DNA from: Armatimonadota bacterium
GTDB lineage: Bacteria > Armatimonadota > SYMT01
NCBI GenBank assembly: GCA_020696885.1
Contig: JAJFMS010000144.1
Span: 1-7,469, forward strand
Length of the DNA: 7,469 nt
Direction: 5' to 3'
Shown here: positions 1 to 6,127 of the stretch, piece after piece
Layout: each line of letters opens with the position of its first letter
Numbering within the stretch: position 1 is the first letter of the stretch
Made by a program: the position numbers and the translations under genes
The notes under the pieces: model-generated
Database searches by the model: none
Told to the model about the DNA's origin: nothing
What the model saw: only the letters and a program-made list of their open reading frames with translations

Positions 1-335
1 TGGCTGGAATAGCTCATCGGCGCCCGAATATAAAGGTTGTGCTGCTCGTTGGCGCCGCTGCGTAGCTCCCGTGGGGGGATGCGGTATTCGCTGGCGCCTT
101 CGAGGCCCTGGCTGAACCGGCCACGCACCTCCACCTTGGCCGGCGTGCCCTGGTGCGTGAGCGTGACCCGGACCGGAAACCAGCGCTGCGACTTGTAGTA
201 GCCTTCCAGGCCGACGTCCGCGTTGAGGGTGGTCTGGGCCACCGCGGCTCGCGGCGCGGAAACCGCGACGGCGAGGGCGAACACCAGACTCGAGCCCAGA
301 ACCCAGCGGGTGAATGGGGGATAGCGATGGTTCAT
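1..335 (-). CDS. Secreted or membrane-anchored protein of unknown function, N-terminal fragment
   Basis: This gene reads leftward off the window edge, so only the first 111 residues are visible. It begins MNHRYPPFTRW, followed by a hydrophobic stretch at about residues 12-28 and an A-V-A/Q site at 31-34. This is a classic signal peptide with likely cleavage after Ala33. The mature part starts TTLNADVGLEGYYKSQRWFPVRVTLT and continues with alternating beta-type sequence and an RIPPRELRSGANEQHNLYI segment. This pattern resembles the N-terminal beta-sandwich of large bacterial envelope proteins that often end in transmembrane helices (DUF7408-like). That assignment is from memory of the pattern, not a search. 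The ATG at 335-333 has no clear Shine-Dalgarno; an in-frame CTG lies just upstream. The gene is divergent from the TPR gene. That it is a real gene is well supported by the signal peptide; its function is unknown. Confidence 0.78.
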   Translation of the reverse strand, partial: MNHRYPPFTRWVLGSSLVFALAVAVSAPRAAVAQTTLNADVGLEGYYKSQRWFPVRVTLTHQGTPAKVEVRGRFSQGLEGASEYRIPPRELRSGANEQHNLYIRAPMSYSS

Positions 336-361
336 CAGGGGTGGCGGGATCCGAAAGCCGC

Positions 362-381
362 ACGCGCGTAGGGACGCGCGT
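362..381. repeat. GC-rich inverted repeat in the divergent intergenic region
   Basis: The self-complementary octamer ACGCGCGT occurs at 362-369 and again at 374-381, separated by AGGG. Because each copy is its own reverse complement, the pair is both a direct and an inverted repeat and can fold into an 8-bp stem with a 4-nt loop. It lies 27 bp upstream of the leftward gene start, so it would fall in that gene's leader or be an operator-like site. No T-tract follows on either strand, so it is not an obvious intrinsic terminator. Confidence 0.5.
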
Positions 382-440
382 CGTGCGCAGACATGCAGTA
401 GAACGATGTCCTGCGGCAGTGGTTACGTGGGACAGAGTCC

Positions 441-464
441 AGTTAATAGAATAGACCAGAATAC
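441..464. other. AT-rich island with a 10-bp spaced hexamer repeat between divergent genes
   Basis: Within GC-rich surroundings this short AT-rich stretch contains AGAATA at 448-453 and 458-463, exactly one helical turn apart. On the minus strand it offers TATTCT and TATTAA, and on the plus strand TAGAAT (447-452), any of which could be a -10 hexamer. I found no convincing -35 partner for a leftward promoter. It is the best candidate location for the promoter of the leftward gene or for a regulator site, but this is inference. Confidence 0.3.
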
Positions 465-499
465 TCCTTCGTCGGCAGGGCGGACGGGGCGTCGTTCGT

Positions 500-528
500 T
501 TGACACGCCTCATCACTCATGCTATATC
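500..528 (+). promoter_or_regulatory. Sigma-70-type promoter for the TPR-folP unit
   Basis: A perfect TTGACA at 500-505 is separated by exactly 17 bp from TATATC at 523-528. TG at 520-521 gives an extended -10. Transcription would start near 535, leaving a leader of about 38 nt before the ATG at 573. No other gene lies between it and the TPR gene. This is the best-matching promoter in the window. Confidence 0.72.
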
Positions 529-572
529 TACGCACGTGAGCGGACCCTTCGCTCGACACTGTTCGGAGCGCC

Positions 573-1811
573 ATGCATCATCCCCAGCGCCTTTCTCTCA
601 AGAGCCTGTGGCGGCTCTACCACACCGCTCAAGAGCTCCTGCAGAGCGGCCAGACCGAGGACGCCGCGGACCACTTCAGCCGGCTGCTTTCCGCGCGCCT
701 GCGGCGGCCGAAGGGGGTGGAGCCGCGAGGGTGGGATGATAGCAACCCGCTGGTCTCCCGCGCCCGCCTGGGGCTCTGTTACTGCTACGTGGAGCAGGGC
801 CAGCTCGAAGCCGCGATGACGGAAGTGGAAGGCGTGCTGCAGATCGAGCCCAGCAGTGCGGAGGCGCTCTGCGAGCTCGCGTTCATCCTCTGCCTGCGCG
901 GCCAGCGGGACGACGCTCGAAAGGCGCTGGAAGCGGCCATCGAGCACAACCCCCAGAGCGCCCGCGCCCACAAGGCGCTGGGCTACTTCTTCCTCCAGGA
1001 AGACGACCTGGAGCGCGCCATCGCGGAGTGCCGCGCCGCCGTGCAGTGCGATCCCACCTACGACCCCGCCCACGTGGAGCTGGCCGTTGCCCTGGGACGC
1101 GCCGGCAAGTTCGACGAAGCGGTGCGGGCCATGTCTCGCGCCCTCCAGTTGGCGCCGGAGCGGGCGGACTACTACTTCAGCCTGGCGGCGCTCCTCCGGG
1201 AGACCCGCCGGCACGAGGAAGCGCAGGGCATCCTCCAGGGCGGCCTCCGCCTCGACCCGGGGAATCGCGATCTCCTGGAAGCGATGGCCGAGGTGATGCT
1301 GGAGACCGGCCAGCCGGATAAGGCGATCGACTACGCCCAGCGGCTGCTCCGCGAGTGCAACAACAGCATGACCGCCCGGGACGTGCTGGGCGTGGCCTAC
1401 CTGCAGCAGGGCCGCGTGAACGAGGCGCTCCGGATGGCGGACCAGATGGTCGCCATCAGCCCGCTGGACCCCAGCCACCACTTCAAGAAGGCGGTGCTGT
1501 TCCAGCAGCAGGGCATGATGCGCGAAGCGCTCCGCGAGTTCGTCCGCGTGGCCGAGCTGACTCCTGACACGGAGATGGGCTGCGAGGCGCGCGAGGCGGT
1601 GGAGCTGATCGACAACCAGCAGATGCGTGCCATCGTGCTGGTAGCCTCCGAGGACCCGATCTTCCGCACCAAGCTCCGCCGGGACCCGGTGCAGGCCACC
1701 CGCGAGCGCGGCTTCTTCCTCAGCGAGGCCGGCTCGTCCGCGCTGCAGATGCTGGACCTGGACGGCCTGGCGGCCTACAGCGGGGGCGCTCAGCCCGTCC
1801 TGTTCCACTAG
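573..1811 (+). CDS. Tetratricopeptide repeat (TPR) protein with an Os1348/NHLP-like C-terminal tail
   Basis: This is a 412-residue protein without signal peptide or membrane helices, so it is probably cytoplasmic. A degenerate TPR lies near residues 12-43, followed by eight consecutive 34-residue TPR units from about 62 to 333. The unit-closing Pro recurs at 93, 127, 161, 195, 229, 297 and 331, with Asn263 replacing it once. TPR arrays form a superhelical scaffold for protein-protein contacts; the partner is unknown. After the array, residues 360-400 (EDPIFRTKLRRDP followed by an ALQMLDLDGL segment) match the layout of the Os1348/NHLP-type leader-like module: D-x-x-F-R-x-x-L-x-x-D-P, then an A-L-x-x-L-D helix. 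That resemblance is by eye. GGAG at 565-568 supports the ATG. The stop is 4 nt before folP, implying co-transcription and coupling. A scaffold role is secure; any peptide-related role is speculative. Confidence 0.88.
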   Translation: MHHPQRLSLKSLWRLYHTAQELLQSGQTEDAADHFSRLLSARLRRPKGVEPRGWDDSNPLVSRARLGLCYCYVEQGQLEAAMTEVEGVLQIEPSSAEALCELAFILCLRGQRDDARKALEAAIEHNPQSARAHKALGYFFLQEDDLERAIAECRAAVQCDPTYDPAHVELAVALGRAGKFDEAVRAMSRALQLAPERADYYFSLAALLRETRRHEEAQGILQGGLRLDPGNRDLLEAMAEVMLETGQPDKAIDYAQRLLRECNNSMTARDVLGVAYLQQGRVNEALRMADQMVAISPLDPSHHFKKAVLFQQQGMMREALREFVRVAELTPDTEMGCEAREAVELIDNQQMRAIVLVASEDPIFRTKLRRDPVQATRERGFFLSEAGSSALQMLDLDGLAAYSGGAQPVLFH

Positions 1812-1815
1812 CATT

Positions 1816-2985
1816 GTGAGCCGGCCGCTCTCCCTGGACCCGGAGCTCAACCTCCGCCTCTTCACTGCGGGGGTACCAGCCAGTGTCCGGGCGGCCGGCA
1901 CCGCCTCGGGCGCGGCCCTGCCGCTGGAGCTCGGCGCCTGGAACGTGCTGGTCGACGGCATCGGCCCGGATGAGCACGGCGCGCTCACCGCCCTGGCGCA
2001 CGTAGCCGGAATGCGTGCCCAGTGGGTGGTCCCCTGGCTGCGACTGGGGGGCACCCCGGAGCAGCTTCTGGATCTCACCGGCGCCCTCCACCGCACCCCC
2101 TTCGCCCGGCTCGCTTCGGAGCTGCGCGCCGCTCTGGAGGCGTTCGAAGCCCAGCTCTACCGGCCGGAGCCCACCCTCGTGATGGGGGTGCTCAACGTCA
2201 CCCCGGACAGCTTCAGCGACGGCGGCCGCTGGATCGCCCCCGAGCGCGCCGTGGAGCACGGCCTGGCGATGGTGGCGGATGGAGCGGACATCCTGGACAT
2301 CGGCGGCGAGTCCAGCCGGCCGGGAGCCGAGGACGTCCCGGAGGATGAGGAGCTGCGCCGCGTGCTGCCGGTGATCGCCGCCCTGCGCAGCCAGACCGGC
2401 GCCCTGATCTCCGTCGACACCCGCAATGCGGCGGTAGCACGCGCGTGCCTGGACGCCGGCGCCGATTGGGTGAACGACGTCACCGGCATGACCCACGACC
2501 CCGCCATCGCCGACGTGGTGGCCGCGCACCCCAGCGCGAAGCTGGTGCTCATGCACTCCCGCGTGCGACCCGCGGAGGAGCGCTACTCCACCGCCTACGG
2601 CGACGACGCGGCGCCTGAGTATGAGGACGTGGTCGCGGACACCCTCCGCTGGCTGCGGCGGCAGGCGGACCGCGCCATCGAGCGCGGCGTCCCACCGGAG
2701 CGCCTCTGGATCGACCCCGGCTTCGGCTTCGGGAAGACCTTCGAGCAGAACGTCGACCTCCTGCGCCGCCTCCGCGAGTACACCAGCGCCGGGCTGCCGG
2801 TGCTGGTCGGCACCTCCCGGAAGAGCACCGTCGGCCGGCTCTGCGGCGGGCTGCCGCCGGACGACCGCCTGGAAGGCACCGCCGCCACGGTAGCCTCCGC
2901 CATCGCCCAGGGCGCCGCCGCCGTCCGCGTCCACGACGTCAAGCCGCTCGCCCGCATCGCCCGCGTCACCGACGCACTGCGCTGA
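1816..2985 (+). CDS. folP: Dihydropteroate synthase, N-terminally extended type
   Basis: It condenses 6-hydroxymethyl-7,8-dihydropterin pyrophosphate with p-aminobenzoate to give 7,8-dihydropteroate in cytoplasmic folate synthesis, and it is the sulfonamide target. The TIM-barrel motifs are all present: LVMGVLNVTPDSFSDGG (121-137), DILDIGGESSRPGAE (158-172), ISVDTRN (198-204), WVNDVTGM (218-225), LVLMHSR (243-249), IDPGFGFGKTFEQN (299-312), VGTSRKSTVG (331-340) and the final RVHDVK (371-376). At 389 residues it is about 110-120 longer than the usual 270-280. The extra N-terminal domain (about 1-118) resembles the extension seen in many clostridial-type DHPS proteins. The start is GTG with no Shine-Dalgarno, 4 nt after the TPR stop, so initiation probably depends on translational coupling. 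No other folate gene is in the window. Confidence 0.95.
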   Translation: MSRPLSLDPELNLRLFTAGVPASVRAAGTASGAALPLELGAWNVLVDGIGPDEHGALTALAHVAGMRAQWVVPWLRLGGTPEQLLDLTGALHRTPFARLASELRAALEAFEAQLYRPEPTLVMGVLNVTPDSFSDGGRWIAPERAVEHGLAMVADGADILDIGGESSRPGAEDVPEDEELRRVLPVIAALRSQTGALISVDTRNAAVARACLDAGADWVNDVTGMTHDPAIADVVAAHPSAKLVLMHSRVRPAEERYSTAYGDDAAPEYEDVVADTLRWLRRQADRAIERGVPPERLWIDPGFGFGKTFEQNVDLLRRLREYTSAGLPVLVGTSRKSTVGRLCGGLPPDDRLEGTAATVASAIAQGAAAVRVHDVKPLARIARVTDALR

Positions 2986-2991
2986 AACTCC

Positions 2992-3052
2992 CTTCCGTCG
3001 CTTCCGTCCCTTCCGTCCCCTTGGGTCCCTTCCTTCCCTTGGGTCCCTCCCC
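2992..3052. repeat. 9-bp pyrimidine-rich tandem repeat after folP (possible Rho-loading site)
   Basis: CTTCCGTC recurs at 2992, 3001 and 3010. The 9-bp phase then continues, after a one-base slip, as CTTGGGTCC, CTTCCTTCC and CTTGGGTCC. The 13-mer CCCTTGGGTCCCT is present at 3018-3030 and 3036-3048. From 2988 to 3052 the plus strand has no A at all. It begins just after the folP stop. A C-rich, poorly structured transcript at a gene end is what Rho binds, so a rut-like role in ending the TPR-folP transcript is plausible, though the GGG triplets weaken it. It may equally be a simple-sequence repeat. A 14-nt mirror repeat lies at 3026-3039. Confidence 0.6.
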
Positions 3053-3120
3053 ACCCGCCCTCCCGGTCACCACCGCCTCCACCGGCCGGATCCTGTGCGG
3101 CTATTTCTTAGTCCCCTCGC

Positions 3121-3149
3121 TTGCACTCCCCACAACCCCGTGCTAAACT
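3121..3149 (+). promoter_or_regulatory. Candidate promoter for the 3222 gene
   Basis: TTGCAC (3121-3126) is 17 bp from TAAACT (3144-3149), and TG at 3141-3142 gives an extended -10. The -35 match is partial (TTG only). The predicted leader is about 65 nt, ending in a strong Shine-Dalgarno. The area is the only AT-richer patch in the 236-bp gap after folP. A second TA-rich option, CTATAT, lies at 3168-3173. Confidence 0.45.
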
Positions 3150-3210
3150 CTCAGTCAAACCTATGTTCTATATTTCCCAGCGCACGACCAGGCCAGGCAT
3201 GCGCCTTTCC

Positions 3211-3216
3211 AGGAGG
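3211..3216 (+). promoter_or_regulatory. Consensus Shine-Dalgarno that fixes the start of the 3222 gene
   Basis: AGGAGG at 3211-3216 lies 5 nt before the ATG at 3222. An out-of-frame ATG at 3218 is only 1 nt from the motif and would open a different, non-conserved frame, so 3222 is the real start. This is the strongest ribosome site in the window. The folP and rho starts have none, and those of guaA and hpt are weak. Confidence 0.8.
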
Positions 3217-3221
3217 GATGG

Positions 3222-3995
3222 ATGAGCCAGCATCGCATTCGCCGCACTCCCAAGCCGCTCGCCACGGAACAGCTCCTCAAGGATCTCGAGCCGGCGCCTC
3301 CCGCGGATCCGGCCACACTCGATGGCATCCGTGCGGAAGTAACCCACGGGCTATGCGCTCGCAGCCCGGTCATCAGCACCTTCGAGTCGCAAGAGGAGTG
3401 GGACACCTTCCTCCGCTCCTGGCGGCAGCGCCTCCAGCCCGAAGGCCCGGAAGAGGAGCTGCTCGTGGAAGAAATTGCCCTCACCCAGTGGCGCCAGCGC
3501 CGTCTCGGCCGCTTTGAGACCGAGCAGGTGAACCGCCAGCTTCGCGAGGCGGAGTCCGCCTGGGCTGCCGACGCTCACGCCGGCGACTCCCGGGAACAGC
3601 TCGCCGCCGATCTCCGCCACCGCTTACTCCACGCGTCCGTCCCTTCGGCCGAAGACATGCAGCGCCTCCAGCGGCATGAAGCCCACCTCCTCCGCTCCTA
3701 CAAGCGCCGGCTTCTCGACCTCGACGACCTCCAGCGCCGTCGCCGGGCGCGAGAACAGCAGGCAGCAGCCGAGCAAGCGAGCGTTAATAGTACGCAACTA
3801 AGAAATTGCAACTCCTCTCCGCCGCCCGTCGAGCAGCCCCAGTTCGACGTTCTCCCTCCCTTCCCCAACCGGGCGTCCCCGTTCCCGGGTCCCCGCCCGG
3901 TCCCCTCACCAGCACCGCTCGAGCCTCGTAACTCGCAGATCGCTCGCCCTGCCTATGGGCAGCCCGGCTACCGCTTCCATGTCGACGATGAGTGA
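3222..3995 (+). CDS. Conserved protein of unknown function, family typical of Acidobacteria/Planctomycetes-type genomes
   Basis: This 257-residue soluble protein has no signal peptide. Its core matches a pattern I recall from a multi-copy family of unknown function: THGLCAR (41-47), then an acidic FESQEEWDTFLRSW stretch (54-67), then LQPEGPEEELLVEEIA (71-86) and TQWRQRRLGRFETEQ (88-102). The second conserved block, QRHEAHLLRSYKRRLLDLDD (150-169) followed by LQRRRR, corresponds to the family's usual Y/H-E-x-x-L-x-R-x-x-x-R-x-L-x-x-L-x-x-L-Q helix. Residues 55-185 are predicted mostly helical and rich in Arg, Glu and Gln. Residues 186-257 are Pro/Ser/Asn-rich and look disordered. DNA coding for 187-198 (about 3781-3815) is much more AT-rich than the rest. 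The last 28 bp overlap the convergent membrane-protein gene. No catalytic residues are evident and I assign no function. Confidence 0.82.
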   Translation: MSQHRIRRTPKPLATEQLLKDLEPAPPADPATLDGIRAEVTHGLCARSPVISTFESQEEWDTFLRSWRQRLQPEGPEEELLVEEIALTQWRQRRLGRFETEQVNRQLREAESAWAADAHAGDSREQLAADLRHRLLHASVPSAEDMQRLQRHEAHLLRSYKRRLLDLDDLQRRRRAREQQAAAEQASVNSTQLRNCNSSPPPVEQPQFDVLPPFPNRASPFPGPRPVPSPAPLEPRNSQIARPAYGQPGYRFHVDDE

Positions 3996-4288
3996 GGCTG
4001 CTCGTCGAGCGCCTGGATCCGCCGCTCGATCCACTCGTTCAGCCCGATGGCGAACAGGATCAGGACCCCGGCCAGGAGCAAAGTGCCGAGTACCCCGCCC
4101 ACGTACCACCACCAGGGCGCGCTTCTACCCTGGAGCAGGTCGAACGGCAACCGGGTGACGACGGCGAGCACCCCGATGAGGCCACCGAGCAGGCCCAGGT
4201 AATAGCTAACGTCCGCCACCACCCAGAGGCGGCCCAGCCACTTGCCGTACGAGGCGGCGCGGAGGTAGCGCGGGTTCTCAATCGGCAT
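3968..4288 (-). CDS. Small two-helix membrane protein of unknown function
   Basis: This 106-residue leftward gene encodes two hydrophobic helices, about residues 22-45 (WVVADVSYYLGLLGGLIGVLA region) and 61-83 (WYVGGVLGTLLLAGVLILFA region). They are joined by a short loop with RLPFDLLQGRSAPWW. The C-terminal tail is charged (NEWIERRIQALDEQ). The ATG at 4288-4286 is supported by a well-placed GAGG (plus-strand 4294-4297, 5-nt spacing), which argues that it is real rather than an antisense shadow. Its stop lies inside the last codons of the convergent 3222-3995 gene, giving a 28-bp tail-to-tail overlap; the final HSSSTWKR is encoded there. It probably sits in the inner membrane. I do not recognise a named family. 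A chance ORF is unlikely given clean hydrophobic segmentation plus ribosome site. Confidence 0.72.
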   Translation of the reverse strand: MPIENPRYLRAASYGKWLGRLWVVADVSYYLGLLGGLIGVLAVVTRLPFDLLQGRSAPWWWYVGGVLGTLLLAGVLILFAIGLNEWIERRIQALDEQPHSSSTWKR

Positions 4289-4380
4289 CAGATCCTCGGG
4301 TCGGGAATGGCTTTCCGCCGCTCTCGGAGCAGGTCGCCGCTAGCGAACGCCCCACGAGGCGGCTGCCTACAGCTTACTGT

Positions 4381-4400
4381 TCAACGGCGTTCGTCGTTGA
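4381..4400. repeat. Short inverted repeat upstream of the leftward membrane-protein gene
   Basis: TCAACG (4381-4386) and CGTTGA (4395-4400) are reverse complements flanking 8 nt. The repeat lies about 95 bp upstream of the leftward start at 4288 and 180 bp upstream of guaA, so it could be an operator or chance. There is no T-tract. Confidence 0.3.
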
Positions 4401-4418
4401 TCCCCGCGCCCGTCTTCG

Positions 4419-4470
4419 AGCCTGCACAAGCAGGCTTCCTAGGTGGAGCCGCGCGGCTTCAGCCCGCGGC
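4419..4470. repeat. REP/BIME-like pair of palindromes between divergent genes
   Basis: Two hairpins lie side by side. The first is AGCCTGC-ACAA-GCAGGCT (4419-4436), a perfect 7-bp stem with a 4-nt loop. The second pairs GCCGCG (4448-4453) with CGCGGC (4465-4470) and GGC (4455-4457) with GCC (4462-4464), around a TTCA loop with one bulged C4454. An 11-nt spacer separates them. Adjacent non-identical palindromes in a non-coding gap are the hallmark of REP/BIME-like elements, and the GGCTTCAGCC core is the kind of sequence often dispersed in high-GC genomes. Only one copy is visible here. Neither stem is followed by a T-tract, and the flanking genes diverge, so a terminator role is unlikely. Confidence 0.6.
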
Positions 4471-4564
4471 GGTCCAAGCGCTCGGGGATCCGGGATCCAG
4501 GCCTGAAGTGCAGCTAGCTCGTGACAAAAGGCGGCACGACCGACCCCGAACGCCCCGGCCGCGT

Positions 4565-4570
4565 TAGAAT
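4565..4570 (+). promoter_or_regulatory. Candidate -10 element of guaA, position consistent with a leaderless transcript
   Basis: TAGAAT (5 of 6 match to TATAAT) ends 8 nt before the ATG at 4579, so the expected transcription start falls on or next to the start codon. No convincing -35 is found 16-18 bp upstream. The nearest TTGACA-like hexamer, GTGACA at 4521-4526, is 38 bp away and too far. AGG at 4573-4575 is only 3 nt from the ATG, a poor ribosome site, which also fits leaderless translation. Confidence 0.45.
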
Positions 4571-4578
4571 TCAGGCAT

Positions 4579-6123
4579 ATGGACCCAATCCCTACCCAGA
4601 ACGTCATCGTCCTCGACTTCGGCGCCCAGTACAGCCAGCTCATCGCGCGCCGTATTCGCGAGTGCCACGTCTACTGCGAGCTGCTGCCTTGCGACATCTC
4701 GCTTGATGAGATCCGCCGGCGGCAGCCCTCCGGGATCGTGCTGAGCGGCGGTCCGCCCAGCGTGTACGAGCCGGGAGCGCCCGAGTGCGATCCGGGGATC
4801 TATGATCTCGGCATCCCGATCCTCGGCATCTGCTACGGGATGCAGTTGATGGCGCGGCAGTTGGGCGGGGACGTGGTCCCCGGCGGCCAGCAGCGGGAGT
4901 ACGGCAAGACGGAGCTGGAGGTGAGCGCTCCGGAGGACCTGTTCTTCGGCCTCAGCCGCCACCTGGTCTGTTGGATGAGCCACGGTGACCGGGTGGACGC
5001 GCCGCCTCCCGGATTCCAGACGCTCGCCACCACGCCGAACACCCCGGTGGCCGCCATGGGCGCTCCGGACCGGAAACTGTACGCCGTTCAGTTCCATCCC
5101 GAGGTCACCCACACCCCCTGGGGCAAGGAGGTCCTCCGGAACTTCCTGCTCCGCGTGTGCGGCTGTGAGCCCACCTGGACGATGGAGAACTTCCTCCAGG
5201 CCGCCGCCCGCACCATCCGGGAGCAGGTGGGGGACGGGCGCGTTATCTGCGGCCTCAGCGGCGGCGTGGACAGCGCCGTGGCCGCGGCGCTGGTGCACCG
5301 CGCCATCGGCGATCAGCTTACCTGCATCTTCGTGAACCACGGCCTGCTGCGTAAGGGCGAGGCGGAGGCGGTGCGGGAGACGTTCTCGGACCACTTCCAC
5401 GTGCCGCTGGTCTACGTGGACGCCGAGGACCGCTTCCTGGAGAAGCTCGCGGGCGTGAGCGACCCGGAGCAGAAGCGCAAGATCATCGGACAGGAGTTCA
5501 TCCGGGTCTTCGAAGAGGAGGCCAAGGGGGTGGGGGACGCGCAGTTCCTGGTGCAGGGCACGCTCTACCCGGACGTCATCGAGAGCGGCACCGGCAAGGC
5601 GCACACCATCAAGACCCATCACAACGTGGGCGGGCTGCCGGAGAAGATGTCCCTCAAGCTGGTGGAGCCGCTCCGCTGGCTGTTCAAGGACGAGGTCCGC
5701 ACCCTCGGCGAAGAGCTGGGGCTGCCGTCCGAGATGGTGTGGCGGCATCCGTTCCCCGGTCCCGGCCTGGCGGTGCGCATCCTGGGCGACGTCAGCCGCG
5801 AGAAGCTGGAGATCCTTCGGGAAGCGGACGCCATCGTGCTGGAAGAGCTGCGGCGGGCCGGGCTCTACCGCAGCATCGCGCAGGCGTTTGCCGTACTGCC
5901 GGCGGACCGCACCGTAGGCGTGATGGGGGACCAGCGCACCTACGCCCACTTCGTGGTGCTGCGCGCGGTGACCACCGAAGACTTCATGACCGCGGACTGG
6001 GCCCGCATCCCGCACGAGGTGCTGGAGCGGATGAGCACCCGCGTGGTGAACGAGGTCGCCGGCGTCAACCGCTTCCTCTACGACCTCACCTCCAAGCCGC
6101 CGGGCACCATCGAGTGGGAATAG
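4579..6123 (+). CDS. guaA: GMP synthase (glutamine-hydrolysing)
   Basis: It aminates XMP to GMP using glutamine and ATP, the last step of de novo guanine nucleotide synthesis in the cytoplasm. At 514 residues it has normal single-chain length. The N-terminal class I glutamine amidotransferase domain (about 9-190) starts [20 protein letters not shown]. It carries the nucleophile Cys85 in GICYG and the His173/Glu175 pair in [12 protein letters not shown]. The ATP pyrophosphatase domain has the PP-loop GLSGGVDS (225-232), followed by [12 protein letters not shown] (326-337) and [13 protein letters not shown] (345-357). The dimerisation/XMP-binding C-terminus has [13 protein letters not shown] (389-401) and ends [11 protein letters not shown]. 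All key residues are intact. The ATG at 4579 fits the usual family start. It is followed after 4 nt by hpt, forming a purine unit. The long leftward ORF across this gene is a GC-bias shadow. Confidence 0.98.
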   Translation: MDPIPTQNVIVLDFGAQYSQLIARRIRECHVYCELLPCDISLDEIRRRQPSGIVLSGGPPSVYEPGAPECDPGIYDLGIPILGICYGMQLMARQLGGDVVPGGQQREYGKTELEVSAPEDLFFGLSRHLVCWMSHGDRVDAPPPGFQTLATTPNTPVAAMGAPDRKLYAVQFHPEVTHTPWGKEVLRNFLLRVCGCEPTWTMENFLQAAARTIREQVGDGRVICGLSGGVDSAVAAALVHRAIGDQLTCIFVNHGLLRKGEAEAVRETFSDHFHVPLVYVDAEDRFLEKLAGVSDPEQKRKIIGQEFIRVFEEEAKGVGDAQFLVQGTLYPDVIESGTGKAHTIKTHHNVGGLPEKMSLKLVEPLRWLFKDEVRTLGEELGLPSEMVWRHPFPGPGLAVRILGDVSREKLEILREADAIVLEELRRAGLYRSIAQAFAVLPADRTVGVMGDQRTYAHFVVLRAVTTEDFMTADWARIPHEVLERMSTRVVNEVAGVNRFLYDLTSKPPGTIEWE

Positions 6124-6127
6124 GCGG

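Noticed and set aside
528..2096. 522-residue open frame on the minus strand across the TPR gene and the start of folP
   Set aside because: It is antisense to two well-supported genes, is Ala/Arg/His-rich low-information sequence with no family motifs, and is explained by high-GC codon bias.
2988..3052. CRISPR-like array
   Set aside because: Units are 9 bp with no unique spacers; it is a simple tandem repeat, and no cas gene is present.
1720..3054. 444-residue minus-strand open frame opposite folP
   Set aside because: Gly/Arg/Asp-rich shadow of folP; its N-terminus is just the translated 9-bp tandem repeat.
3992..4567. 191-residue plus-strand open frame between the 3222 gene and guaA
   Set aside because: It runs antisense to the two-helix membrane protein, crosses the palindromic element and has no ribosome site; the leftward gene has clean helices and a good GAGG.
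4289..4578. Purine riboswitch upstream of guaA
   Set aside because: I see no purine-aptamer three-way junction core; the region holds palindromes, and the -10 at 4565 would place it outside the transcript.
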